A stretch of 64,000 nucleotides of DNA from Polychytrium aggregatum (taxonomy: Eukaryota; Chytridiomycota; Chytridiomycetes; Polychytriales): the NCBI RefSeq assembly GCF_025602895.1, contig NW_026516210.1:186001-250000 (forward strand), written 5' to 3'. Shown here in pieces: positions 34,001-43,424 of this stretch (its first letter is position 1; the number at the start of each line of letters is the position of its first letter). Made by a program: the position numbers and the translations under genes. The notes under the pieces were generated by a model, which worked only from the letters and a program-made list of their open reading frames with translations, was not told the DNA's origin and did no database searches.

Positions 34001-34680
34001 CGTGCATCTGGCCAGGACGTGATTGCCCGACGGATCCGCTTGGCCTTCCTGAACGCCCAAGCTGCAAACCAGTGCCTTCCCAGGGTGATCGAGATCATGA
34101 GCGAGGAGCTTGGATGGAACCAGGAGCGGAGCGCTCTTGAGTTCCAGAGGGCCCAGAAGTTCCTGACGACGATGGGCCTGCCAGCTGGCACCAAGCTCTT
34201 CCTCGGTGCAACCACGGCTTCCCACGCCGACAGATCAAGCGAGGAGGACTTTGAGGTCACAGACTACACCCGGCACTCGTTCCATCCCTCCGAGCTGGCT
34301 CGATACCGTTACGAGTTTGGAAAGAAGGACGCCTTGGGCGACGGCCATATTCCCCGGCGCGACCTGGATGGGGTGCTGAAGAAGCTCGACATGGCAACCG
34401 ACACACGCAAGATTCGCAAGATACTGGAGCATATTGAAGTCCACGAGGCTGACACGATCGAGTTTAACGAGTTTCTCGAGGTATACGAAAGCCGTGCGCG
34501 GAGCACCCTCGGCTAATGCTGTGCTGACGGCGTGCTGATGAAACTTGTCGCTTTGCTTCCCAGGTTCTGGCTGCCATCAAGGACAGCCGCACTCAGTCCA
34601 AGTTTGCCAAGCTGCTCGGGTCCGGCCAGAGCCAAGAACAGCGACCGATCCAGGCCGAGCGGAGCGGCGGTGGTGTCTAG
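31083..34680 (+). CDS. GUT2: Mitochondrial FAD-dependent glycerol-3-phosphate dehydrogenase
   Basis: Twelve exons (31083-31409, 31544-31601, 31731-31911, 32070-32239, 32367-32581, 32712-32925, 33000-33089, 33218-33427, 33545-33657, 33750-33923, 34016-34480, 34564-34680) give 777 residues. A presequence/membrane anchor (WKRLAAKTLAVSAST) precedes the FAD motif IIGGGATGAG (97-106). Family blocks follow: SSRSTKLVHGGVRYLEKAF, WWKIPYYWAGAKAYD, VVNATGPFTD, GGKWTTYRAMAQETID and CVTERTLLIGSHSW. The C-terminus has the extended domain of animal GPD2 with two EF-hand-like segments (first loop DALGDGHIPRRD). The loops are degenerate, so Ca2+ binding is doubtful. The enzyme oxidises glycerol-3-phosphate and passes electrons to ubiquinone, completing the glycerol-phosphate shuttle. 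The neighbouring NDE gene feeds the same quinone pool. Confidence 0.94.
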
Positions 34681-34886
34681 GATGCCATGATCTACGTCGC
34701 CGGACCGTTTGGTGCTCTGCACACCGACTTTGTGTCGATTTCAGATTCGTGGCGGTCTGGGCCACACCTGTTTTAGTCTTTCTCTTTTCTTCTTATATTA
34801 TCTCTGGATGCGAGCGATGTGAGCAGCGGGCTCTTGGTTAGTCGGCTTACTGCCGGTGGTGCCTTTGGACAGGGCCAGCAAGCTCC

Positions 34887-34932
34887 TGAGCCGGCTGGTC
34901 CTGAGCCGGCTGGTCCTGAGCCGGCTGGTCTT
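34887..34932 (+). repeat. 15-bp tandem repeat (CTGAGCCGGCTGGTC x3)
   Basis: Three perfect copies of CTGAGCCGGCTGGTC, with a diverged flank, downstream of GUT2. Confidence 0.85.
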
Positions 34933-35157
34933 GGACTGGCATTCAATCCGGTCGTCCATCGCAGATGGGGTGCTCTGGCTGGACATGCACATACCAGAAA
35001 ACAAACTTCCGGCTGGATACATCTTCGGCGAGCCCTTCGTTGGAGCAGTCCGCCCATCCACCACCGGCGTGTTCGGTGGCACCGGGCTGCGGGTGGAGCA
35101 AAGCCAGAAAAATGCGAGCGGCGCCCGTCCTTGGCATCGCCAGCTCTCTTGTCCCTG

Positions 35158-35204
35158 GTCAACCCTTTGGTCAACTCTTTGGTCAACCCTTTGGCCAAGT
35201 CTTC
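35158..35204 (+). repeat. 12-bp imperfect tandem repeat (TGGTCAACCCTT)
   Basis: About four imperfect copies (TGGTCAACCCTT, TGGTCAACTCTT, TGGTCAACCCTT, TGGCCAAGTCTT) just upstream of the start codon at 35217. Confidence 0.85.
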
Positions 35205-35216
35205 CTGATTGCCAGC

Positions 35217-36615
35217 ATGCCCTCGCTCCTGGACCCGAACGACAGTCGCGATGGCGGCCAGTCCCTCTCGATCGCCACCTCCGCAAAGAAGCTGGGCACG
35301 TCGCTGGGCCGCTCCTTCGGATTCCTCGATCCCGGATCAGCCTCTGAGACCTCCCCGCTGCTCAGCCCTTCGCTGGGCCCGGGATCGGCGGGCTCGAGTG
35401 TGCGTATCCGTCTGCTTCTGCCGCCCGGGCGCTACGTTGCCGACCCCCGATATCCGCCCGTCCGTCTGTCTCGGCTCACCGGCCGTCTCTCTTCCCACCT
35501 GCTTGTTCGCATGCCATCGGTGCTGCCCATGTCGCTGCCCTGGCTGGATCCCAACGCATCACAATCTTCCAAAAGTCGTATACCCATCGCCGCCGACCAT
35601 CGCGCATGATCACGCCCGAGGGAACCACCATCATGATCTTCCCCGAGGTCTCGACAACCTTCAAGAGCGCCCCGGTGTTTTCGCTCGACCTCCCGCCGTC
35701 GCTGGCAGACCATGTCCCTTCGCCCCTGCATCGCTCGCATGCCTCTGAGCTGAACTCGCTCCTGGCGATGGCCCACGCCAAGAAGAAGAACATCGAGGTC
35801 GTCCAGCTGGGCGTTGGCTCGCTTCTGGCCTTTGTGTTTATTCTGCTGGCGGGATATCTGGCCTACGATGGTCGCCTCTGGACTGCTGCGGCTGCCATCG
35901 CCGCCCTGGCGCTGCTGCTGCTGATCCAGCCCTGGATCGGGCGTCTGTGGCTTTCCAAGTTTGTGGATGACTTTGAGGTAGGGCTGCACAACACCCTGCT
36001 GCCGTGCCCATCGGTCGCATGTCCTTGGCCGATATTTTGCGTTTGCAGAGCGACGGCCCGATGGTGGCGCCTTCCCGGTACCCATGCCGGGTCATGCCGG
36101 GTCATGTCGGGTCATGGTCCATGTCTGTGTGGCTGTTGCTCTCCACCGATTGCTAACACAGCCATCTTCTCGTCGTGGATCCGACCGTCGTCCTGGCTCT
36201 GCCCATCGCTGCCGTGCTCATCTTCCAGCTGCAAATCCTGCACATGGTCACCGAGTGGAACGGCCGAGCACCTTCCAACGTGCGCTTCCGAGTGATCCAT
36301 GCCAGCAACGTCGCCAAGCTTTCATATCTGCCGCTGTTCTGGACCGAAAATGCCGCACAGGAGCCGGTAGGTCCATGTTGTGGAGTTCTCTCCGCCTCTT
36401 TGTTGTTGCCAAGCATGGGAAGCGAGAGCACTGCGTCTCACTGCCGTTTGTCCGCTCATTCTGTCGCTTATGCGCGCCCATCTCAATGCGGTTCTCGACC
36501 GCCGCAGCAAATCCATGTGTCGATCCTCGACATTCCAGAGCCGGCCCAGGCCGAGCAGGTCGTGGTGGCACCCGACCGAAACGGCTTGATGCTTACTGTC
36601 AAGGTTCTGCATTGA
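35217..36615 (+). CDS. Multi-pass membrane protein of unknown family
   Basis: Five exons (35217-35399, 35576-35977, 36049-36077, 36162-36366, 36508-36615) give 308 residues in one frame. The N-terminal third is polar and Ser/Pro-rich (SETSPLLSP). Then come two closely spaced hydrophobic helices (VGSLLAFVFILLAGYLAY and AAAAIAALALLLLIQPWIG), a short loop, a third hydrophobic stretch (VVLALPIAAVLIFQLQIL) and a polar C-terminal domain of about 85 residues with FRVIHASNVAKLSYLPLFW. I do not recognise the family. The pair of helices followed by a cytosolic domain recalls small ER/Golgi membrane proteins such as GPI-GlcNAc transferase subunits, but no diagnostic motif is present. The second exon acceptor (CAAAAG) is the weakest junction. 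Confidence 0.6.
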
Positions 36616-36628
36616 ATACGGAGGATGC

Positions 36629-36751
36629 TCTCCCAGCTATCTACCACTCGGCTCCCAGCTGTCTACCACTCGGCTCTCGGCTGTCTACCACTCGGCTCTC
36701 GGCTGTCTACCACTCGGCTCTCGGCTCTCGGCTGTCTACCGCCCGGCTCAA
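36629..36751 (+). repeat. 22-bp imperfect tandem repeat after the membrane-protein gene
   Basis: Four to five copies of a unit close to GGCTCTCGGCTGTCTACCAC. They begin about 15 bases after the stop codon, so the array probably lies in the 3' UTR. Confidence 0.85.
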
Positions 36752-36892
36752 CGCATCGCTGCATTGCTTGTCTTTCTTTGTCGTGTATGTATGAATAGTC
36801 CATATCGCATCATGCATTCGCCACCACCTTGAGGGCAAGGTCTTGAGATACGCACTTGCCGGCCGCCATTAGCACCCAGCGCACCCCAGGGG

Positions 36893-38690
36893 TTACATGA
36901 TGTTGGGGACCTCGATCTCCGTCGGACTTTGGTAGCCCATCTGGATCATCTTCTGCCGCTCGGCTTCGGAGTTCCATCCCGGCGGATAGATTTTGAGAAT
37001 TGCCATGACTTGCCCGTGATCGCTCTCCCGCGGAACAGGCAAGGGGCTGGGCTTGTGCCCAGCCTTCCTGCTGCTGCTGCTGGGAGTTGTGGGGCCAGAC
37101 GAGGGCGGGCTGGATGATGCCGCCGGGTCGTGCAGATCAAGAGCGTGCAGAGCGTGCAAGGCAATGTCGGGAGCATATGAATCTGCTGGGGCAAGCTTGA
37201 GAGGCAGGTCGTCGTTGTCGTCGTCCTCCATGAGCGTCGCGTCGATGAGATGGTCGTTGAAGTGCTGCAGGTACTGCACATAGCCGATGTGGTTGGGATT
37301 GGCGCGGACGAGATCGTTCGAGACCAGGATGTGGTCGAGGACATCGTATCGCCCGTTGTGGCTGGAAACGAAGGCGATGCTCCAAGTCAGCGGTTTCGCA
37401 CGGCGTTTGTGTGGAAGCAGTCTCGGCCACTGCAGCATTCGTGCTCACGAGCCCTCCCCCCCCCGCCAAACGTACATGTGAGTATAGGTGACATCCTTGT
37501 CAGAGGCCCGGATCTGGACGTCGTTGGTTGAGCTCAGCAGCGAGTGGTAGGTCATCTTGCGCTCATCGTACGATTTTTTCTTCCACGGATGCGTTCCCGA
37601 CATAATCTCGGTCGACACGCTGTGGGCCGTGTCGTTGAGGTCGCCGATCAGGATGGTCGTTCGGATGGCTTCGTCGGCATCGACGCCGGAGATATCGGAT
37701 CGGGCCGACGAAGCAGAGCGGCTGCGTGAGCGGCGAGCGGGTGCTGCGGTCTTGACCTCGAGCGTTTGCCGATGCTTGCTTCTGGATTGAGGATTGCCTC
37801 CGCGGACACATGGAGACGGGCGGCCGCGAGTTTCGTCAATGAGCAAGCATCGCAGGGCAGCCGCCTCTGCGGCCCGGATAATCAAGGACTGTGGTATCCG
37901 GAGGAGTGCAACATTAGCATTGGGCTCTTAACATGGGCTGTCGCGGACCAAGTGTTCCATCTATCGATCGCAGGATCTCTGCACTCTTCCGGGAGCGGGT
38001 GCATGCGGACTGAATCGAGGCAGTCTCACCAAAGCGCCGCCGATTGCGGTCTGTTTGAGATCGAAGCGGTCCCGCCACCGCACCAGCGGTCGCTTGGACT
38101 TCATGTGGGCCACAAAGACGGTGATGGTCCGATCGACGGGCAGCTGGATAACGGCTCGCAGCACGGGCTTCTGGAAGGTCTTCATAGGCAACTCGAGCTG
38201 GTCGTCATCCTGCTCGGCGCTCAGGTCAAAGATGCACTCGGACGGGAAATCAGTGATGGAGCACCACTCGACGATGGGGTAGACGCTGAGGAGCCCGACG
38301 CAGGGCTGGGTGCCGTCGGTGCCGGGGCAAAGCAGCGTTGTCTTGGCCATATCGTACCCGGCAAGTTCGGCAGCCTGGTGCAGCGGCTCTTCGTGGAAAA
38401 CCTCCTCAAAGCCGACGATCGAGGCATTCATGCGACGGAGCTGGTTTGCGGTCCACTCAACCTTGGCGTGGACCTGCTCGTCGGTATAGCCATGGGCAAA
38501 GTTGTAGAAGGGAGTATGGGCCTTGTTGAGGTTGCATAGATTGAACTGGCCGACTGGCGGCACGAAACCGAGCATCGGCGAGAGGAATGGAAGAGGTGAG
38601 TTGCGTGGTCCTGGAGAGCAGCTGTCTGTCCTCGCAGAGCGCGCAGAGCATACCACGCAGCTTCAGGGGCGTCATCTGCTTCGGCTTCAT
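36893..38690 (-). CDS. Endonuclease/exonuclease/phosphatase (EEP) superfamily protein
   Basis: Four minus-strand exons (38690-38654, 38553-38030, 37888-37476, 37361-36893) give 480 residues. EEP-fold landmarks appear in order: VGQFNLCNLN (N-terminal strand with the metal-site Asn), VGFEEVFHE (catalytic Glu), FVAHMKSKR (His), LIGDLNDT (GDLN), HNGRYDVLDHILVSNDL, and a C-terminal SDHGQV equivalent to the SDHxPV motif. The layout resembles secreted or cytosolic nuclease-like EEP proteins rather than inositol phosphatases, because no WCDRI motif exists. A Ser/Arg-rich insert (RRSRSRSASSARSD) lies before GDLN. Substrate (nucleic acid or phosphoester) cannot be told from sequence. No signal peptide is seen. 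Confidence 0.82.
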
Positions 38691-39297
38691 GATGCAATGA
38701 TGGGGGGTGATGCGGGGATGCGCTTGTGTGGATATGCGAGGATACGGCTATGTGATGGTGTCGAAGAGGGTTGCTGGTGGGCAAAGAACAGGCCCTGGCT
38801 TGGCCCGGCAGGTTCGGCCGGCAAGACCCACAAGGGCACCCGACGCTTGCCATGGCCGTCATCATGAGCACCAAGGCAGCAAGTCATCCCGCACGCCCGG
38901 AAGCACTCCGGCGGCTGCATCGGGTCGGCACGAAAGAGACCAAAGACGACCCCGATGATATTCAGGAGAGCGACCGGGTGTATTCAAGGAGATGCTCCCG
39001 AACCCAACAAAGCCCAAGAGATGGCCAACCGGGACTGGAAACAATCACCCGGCCTGCCTACCGAGGGCTAGGGAACTTCAACAGGCTTCAGGGCTCTGAT
39101 GCTAGAGAAGCAGCGATACTGTCACATAGCTTTCTGGAAGGACTGTATTATTGAATTGGCCGCCATCGACAACGGCAGCATTCCCTCGTCATCAAACGGT
39201 CTTCCTCAGCACAAACCTCCAGCCTCAGCTCCAGCTCCAGCTCCAGATCGGCCCACGCCTTGGTCGGCCCGATTTTCACAAAATGGAGATGACAGAC
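38691..39297. other. Intergenic region between the EEP gene and a membrane-protein gene
   Basis: About 600 bases. A run of CAGCTC units near 39222-39246 is the only notable low-complexity element. Additional 3' exons of the membrane-protein gene cannot be excluded. Confidence 0.3.
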
Positions 39298-40260
39298 TCA
39301 GGCGCTTGGCTCGGGTGGGCGAGTGGCTCGGTGGAGAGTGTCGGTCGCTCTGCGACAGCCCTGGCGATTCATGGGGCGACGAGGCAGCACCGGAGCGACA
39401 ATGGAGCATTGCCGGCAGATCCCGACAATGCCCAGGAAAAACGACACAGCAGCCGCAACGAAATGCCACACCGGATTCGCTCCTAGATCCCCGGGGCCGC
39501 TGGGGTGCCGGATGTAAGTCTCGAGCAGCTCCGTCACGCCCATCATGAGGTAGAACGGAGTCATCCAGAAGGACACCACGATGCTCTCGGCCAGGGAAAA
39601 GGCCATCAACGACATGAGATTGATGGCTAGGGCCGCGGACTGCGAGCAATAGATCTGATGTCAGTTGGCCATGTCGGGCATCAAGTCCGTCCAAGCATCC
39701 AGTCAGCGCATAGGACACGGCGAGCTTTGGAAGCGGGGCGAATCCCGCTCGCTGTTGGGGATGACTAGTCTGGCTCTGCGTCCGACTGCAGGCCCGCACC
39801 TCGGACCTGCACAATGCCTCCCGAAGCAACTCACCCACGAAACCACCGAGACCAATATGAGCAGCGGCAGCCGTAGAGACTGGTATTCGCTTCCGTGTCG
39901 CTGCATATGGAATAGAGGCTGGATGGCCCATGCGATTTGGAAGGCGCAGATGCCGCATGTCCCGAGATCGATCAAGCATGGGTCTTGCAGCGACCGAGCC
40001 GGGGACCATCCGAGAGCTTGCCGCTCCTCGAGCAGCGAATGGGACGACTCGATGCGGGTGAGGCTTTCGTACTGCTCGTAGGGAAGCAGCGGCTCTCGCA
40101 AAATAGATTCGGGTGTGGATAACGGCGGCGGTGCCCTGCCCAACAGCCGGTTCAAGATGCGGACGGATGTCGATCCAAACGGCAGCAGATACAGACATGC
40201 AACCACATAGACTGCCGGGACGAGCGAGAATATGGATATGGAGTCCTCCGAGTCGTTCAT
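39298..40260 (-). CDS. Multi-pass membrane protein of unknown family
   Basis: Two minus-strand exons (40260-39835, 39639-39298) give 255 residues. Hydrophobic segments lie at about 9-27 (LVPAVYVVACLYLLPFG), 94-115 (LGTCGICAFQIAWAIQPLF), 128-142, 143-180 (a long one containing MAFSLAESIVVSFWMTPF) and 205-225 (WHFVAAAVSFFLGIVGIC). The loop after the first helix is polar, with Leu/Glu-rich dileucine-like runs. The C-terminus is short and Arg-rich. The arrangement of about five helices with large loops could be the N-terminal membrane domain of an ABCC transporter, but no ABC cassette follows within the window, so this is only a guess. The splice GTGAGT to GCTCGCAG keeps the frame. I do not recognise the family. 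Confidence 0.5.
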
Positions 40261-40785
40261 GTCTGGCGCGGGTGGAATGGCGATGTGTCGGCGACAGGCT
40301 GCGTTGTGTGGGCGAAGAAAGGCGAGCCGGGAGGATGAATGCCAGCAGATACGGACCGAGCGGGAGAGTGTGAGGCGGATACGAGGTGAATATGAGACAA
40401 AAATGACGTGGATGCGAGGTTGATATGGGACAGCAGGATAGATGAGCGTGAGATCTGCGCGGACGGATGAGCGGGTGGACATCGAGCCAAGAGGCAAGAC
40501 GCAGCGGCTTCCACAGAGGAAGCCGAAGCTCAATCAGGCCTTCCCGGCGCTCGATACGCTGGCCGATGCATCGCTGATACGTTGCTGGTGGGAACAGCGA
40601 CTGCACTGAGAGCACCCCACATGCGGCTCGGTGCTTTCGAACACACCGGTCCAGGGAGAGCCTCGTTTGCGACGGACGGAGCTCGGTCAAGTACACTGCT
40701 GCCGGGTCCCAGCTATGATCCGTATCGACGGTGCTGGTCCTTCCCGGATCCGAGGCCATGCATCATCCTGCAAAAATACGCAGAT
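40261..40785. other. Intergenic region, minus-strand promoter of the membrane-protein gene
   Basis: About 525 bases without a supported exon. It separates the 3' end of the proline-rich gene from the membrane-protein start. Confidence 0.35.
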
Positions 40786-42716
40786 CTATTCGCTCTCGGG
40801 CGATGTGGCCCTAGTGACTGGGCCGAGTGTCCCATATGACTCGTGGAGCGGCTCGTGTGAAGGGTGAGGGGCTTGCGGTTGGATATCCCAGCCGCTGGTA
40901 ACTTCGGTCATGTCGTTGCTGAACGGAGGAGCGGCCTTGGCAAGGGTCACCATCTTCTCCGAGCCGCTGGTTCGCGGACAGGAAGCCAGAGACGCAGATA
41001 AACTTGGGATTCCGCCTCTCGGGAGACAGCTGGGTCTCACCCGGGCCATGATCTTGGAGAGGAGTTCCTGCTGATCCCTGGCGGGGTATCCGCACTGAGC
41101 CGCCTTGGTTAGCGGATGCGTACGCTGCAGCCGGAGGCCGAGATCTGTCCTTGTCCTGTGCTCCTGTGCAATTTTTGACGCCCCCAGCTTCGCCAAAGAA
41201 CGAGCTGGAACTGCCGTGCCGATGATCTCTGGTGGGTTCGAGGTGGGCTGATGGTGCTCGGACCTGGAAGCCTGGGGATGAGGCATATTTAGCTGACGGA
41301 TGGCCGGTGGTGCAGCGAGATAGGTTGAAGCGACGACGATCTGACGATTCTTGGCTGGGAGGGGTGCAAGACGACTGCCTGAAGTTGCCGGACGTTGAGA
41401 CGGGTCGGTCGGTGCTCGAGCCTCTGAGTTCCAGGGCCGAGAGGGTGGTTCGAGATCGCAAATGTCGTGCAGATCGAGGCTTGGCCCAGCAGGGTGAGAA
41501 TCCATATCCAGCGGCTTCAGGCGATGGCTCGTCAATCTTCTCTGAACCAAGAGTGAGAAGCCTGTGAGCAGGAGTGTACGATTTGCGGCAGAGTGATGGG
41601 AAGCCGAGGCGAAGGGCGGATGGAGCGACATAGTGACGTCCCGGAGAGGCTGGTTGTCAACTGCTGCTCCATTACCTGATTGTTGGTGACGGGGAACCGC
41701 GGAATGCTGCCGAAGAGGGGAACCTTTTTGGTGTATCGATGGGGCAGGAGCACGGCCAGGTGATGGCTCTCGGTGTCGAGCACCTTGACCTCGGCGTATG
41801 AGTGGAAGTAATCTGGCTGGCATGCGGACTTTGTGAGGTTGCTCTCGGAGACGCCGCCGCGCTTTGGTTTCGCTGCCATGGCAATGCGGGCGTTGCGGAC
41901 CTGGCCGAAATGGTCAAGCACATGTTCAAAATGGTCAAGCATATGGTGAAGATGGTCAAGCCCACGGCCGGGTTAGCATCGCAGCGAGTGTCAGGCTGGT
42001 GCATGTTCAGATGGAGGTTCTGGCATCACAAATGAGGGGCGTGGGAATCAAGGTGCTTGGTGAAGCAAGATGGTTCAAGAAAGGGGATACATGGTGATGT
42101 AGTCTGCTGTGCACTATGAGCGAGGTGCTGAAGGTCGCGGTGACGAAGCCCGAGTCGTTTAAATGCTGGTTGGTCTCGGCGACGATGGGCATGCGAGTAT
42201 TACCCATTCAACATCGGCAAAGGGGGCTGAGATGATCGGGATCTTGAGAGACTCGCGAGGCTTCAGGCTGCTGTAGTGCAGCGACTGGCCGAGTTCGAGC
42301 GGTGCCAGCGGCAAGCTGGCCTTGCGGGTTGAGGAGGGTGGCGGCGGCGGCGGCGACGGCGGAGGTGGTAGTGAAAGGGCAGAAGACCCGTGTGCAGAGC
42401 CAGCCGGGGCTAACATCGGCTTGGGCTTCGAGACAGGCATCTTGGGCTTCTTTGGGGTCTTGGCTGTGGACCTTGGCGGTAGCGACGACTGGGGATCGAG
42501 AGGGCATGGTATGTATCCGTATGTCTGCGGAGCCAGCGGCAGAGCAATAGTCTCGAGCCCAGGGATGTCGAAGGGGCCATCGATATTGTGGCGGCATGAC
42601 AAGCCGGGAGGCTCGGAGCCATCTGGGAGGCTCTCGATTTCCTCGGTCGAGAGCCGTAGCGATGGCCGCTCCAGGGAGTCGATGGGAGTGGATTTTGCCT
42701 TGGTTTGGGCTGTCAT
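40786..42716 (-). CDS. Proline/serine-rich protein of unknown function
   Basis: Four minus-strand exons (42716-42204, 42165-42091, 41900-41676, 41541-40786) join in phase to 522 residues. Exon 1 is disordered with a poly-Pro run (SLPPPPSPPPPPPSS) that could bind SH3, WW or EVH1 domains or profilin. Exons 2 and 3 encode a compact, less biased segment (SGFVTATFSTSLIVHSR, then FHSYAEVKVLDTESHHLAVL and PLFGSIPRFPVTNNQ) that is the likely folded part. The last exon is again Ser/Pro-rich. The poly-Pro run ends about residue 135. I do not recognise the folded segment. The C-terminal exon is uncertain: GTGAGA near 41037 could be another donor, and a parallel open frame exists there. It is divergent from the BTB gene. 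Confidence 0.5.
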
Positions 42717-43424
42717 CAAGACCTCACATGGGCAGTTATACCAGCCGAGTGATGATGGCAGGCTGGCTGGCCGGGTGAATTTGCTGATGGAGTTGGGCAG
42801 CGGTGGACAGCGACAGGGCGATGCTGCCCAAGCCCGACCCGGCGCATCTTCCGGTCGCGTGTCTGTGATTGATTGTCTCGACTGACCCGGATCGATCGGC
42901 CTGTCGACAAGACCCGCTGGATCGAAGTTTCGGACGGGGCTTGGTATCACCGCCGATTGGAAGGCAGGCAGCTCGCTGGGCTCCAACGCCGGATCTGGGG
43001 CGGGAGCCTGCATTGTCCGTCGACAGGCCAACGACATATACAGCGCATTGGAAAAACAATGGAGCACGCCGTCTCGTTCGAACAAAACAGGCGTAGCCGG
43101 CCATATCATTCAAACCACACAGGCTATACGCATGCTGAGGTGTCTGGCTGCGAAACGGGCATGCCGCAAGTCGTGCGTGCTTGTGGCGGTGCCGATGCCA
43201 AAAATAGAATGTGTGGGACAAGAGCTGTTTCCCACAGCTTGCCCGATTGCCACGCATCTCGCCCTCCTGTCTCCCGTCCTGCACCGTCGTTCTGCCCCTT
43301 CTGTTGCTTTTGTCTGGCCCTCTGCACACTTTCGTGCATCTGCTGCTCCCATTTGCAGTGCCGTCTCGGGCCCAATCTCTGTCTCCGTTCCCTGCCCGCA
43401 TCTGTCCATCGCCCGCCTCGCACC
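42717..43424. promoter_or_regulatory. Divergent promoter region between the proline-rich and BTB genes
   Basis: About 700 bases between divergent start codons. Pyrimidine-rich sequence precedes the BTB start. No TATA box or repeat stands out. Confidence 0.4.

Larger units (their letters stand above)
34681..35216. other. Intergenic region with two tandem-repeat arrays
   Basis: About 535 bases between GUT2 and the next plus-strand gene. It contains three copies of a 15-bp unit near 34891-34932 and about four copies of a TGGTCAACCCTT-like unit near 35158-35200. No exon is supported. Confidence 0.4.

Noticed and set aside
36893-38690. EEP protein as a third inositol 5-phosphatase
   Set aside because: It lacks the WCDRI and GDLNYR signatures and instead has GDLNDT and SDHGQV.
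39206-40759. 517-codon open frame on the minus strand
   Set aside because: It overlaps the membrane-protein exons in another frame, has no domain, and is rich in Arg/Pro/His as expected for a shadow frame in GC-rich DNA.
40786-41461. Alternative Ser-rich frame (40811-41461) as the true last exon of the proline-rich gene
   Set aside because: It is plausible in composition, but the chosen frame is the one entered in phase from exon 3; the choice remains open and confidence was lowered.
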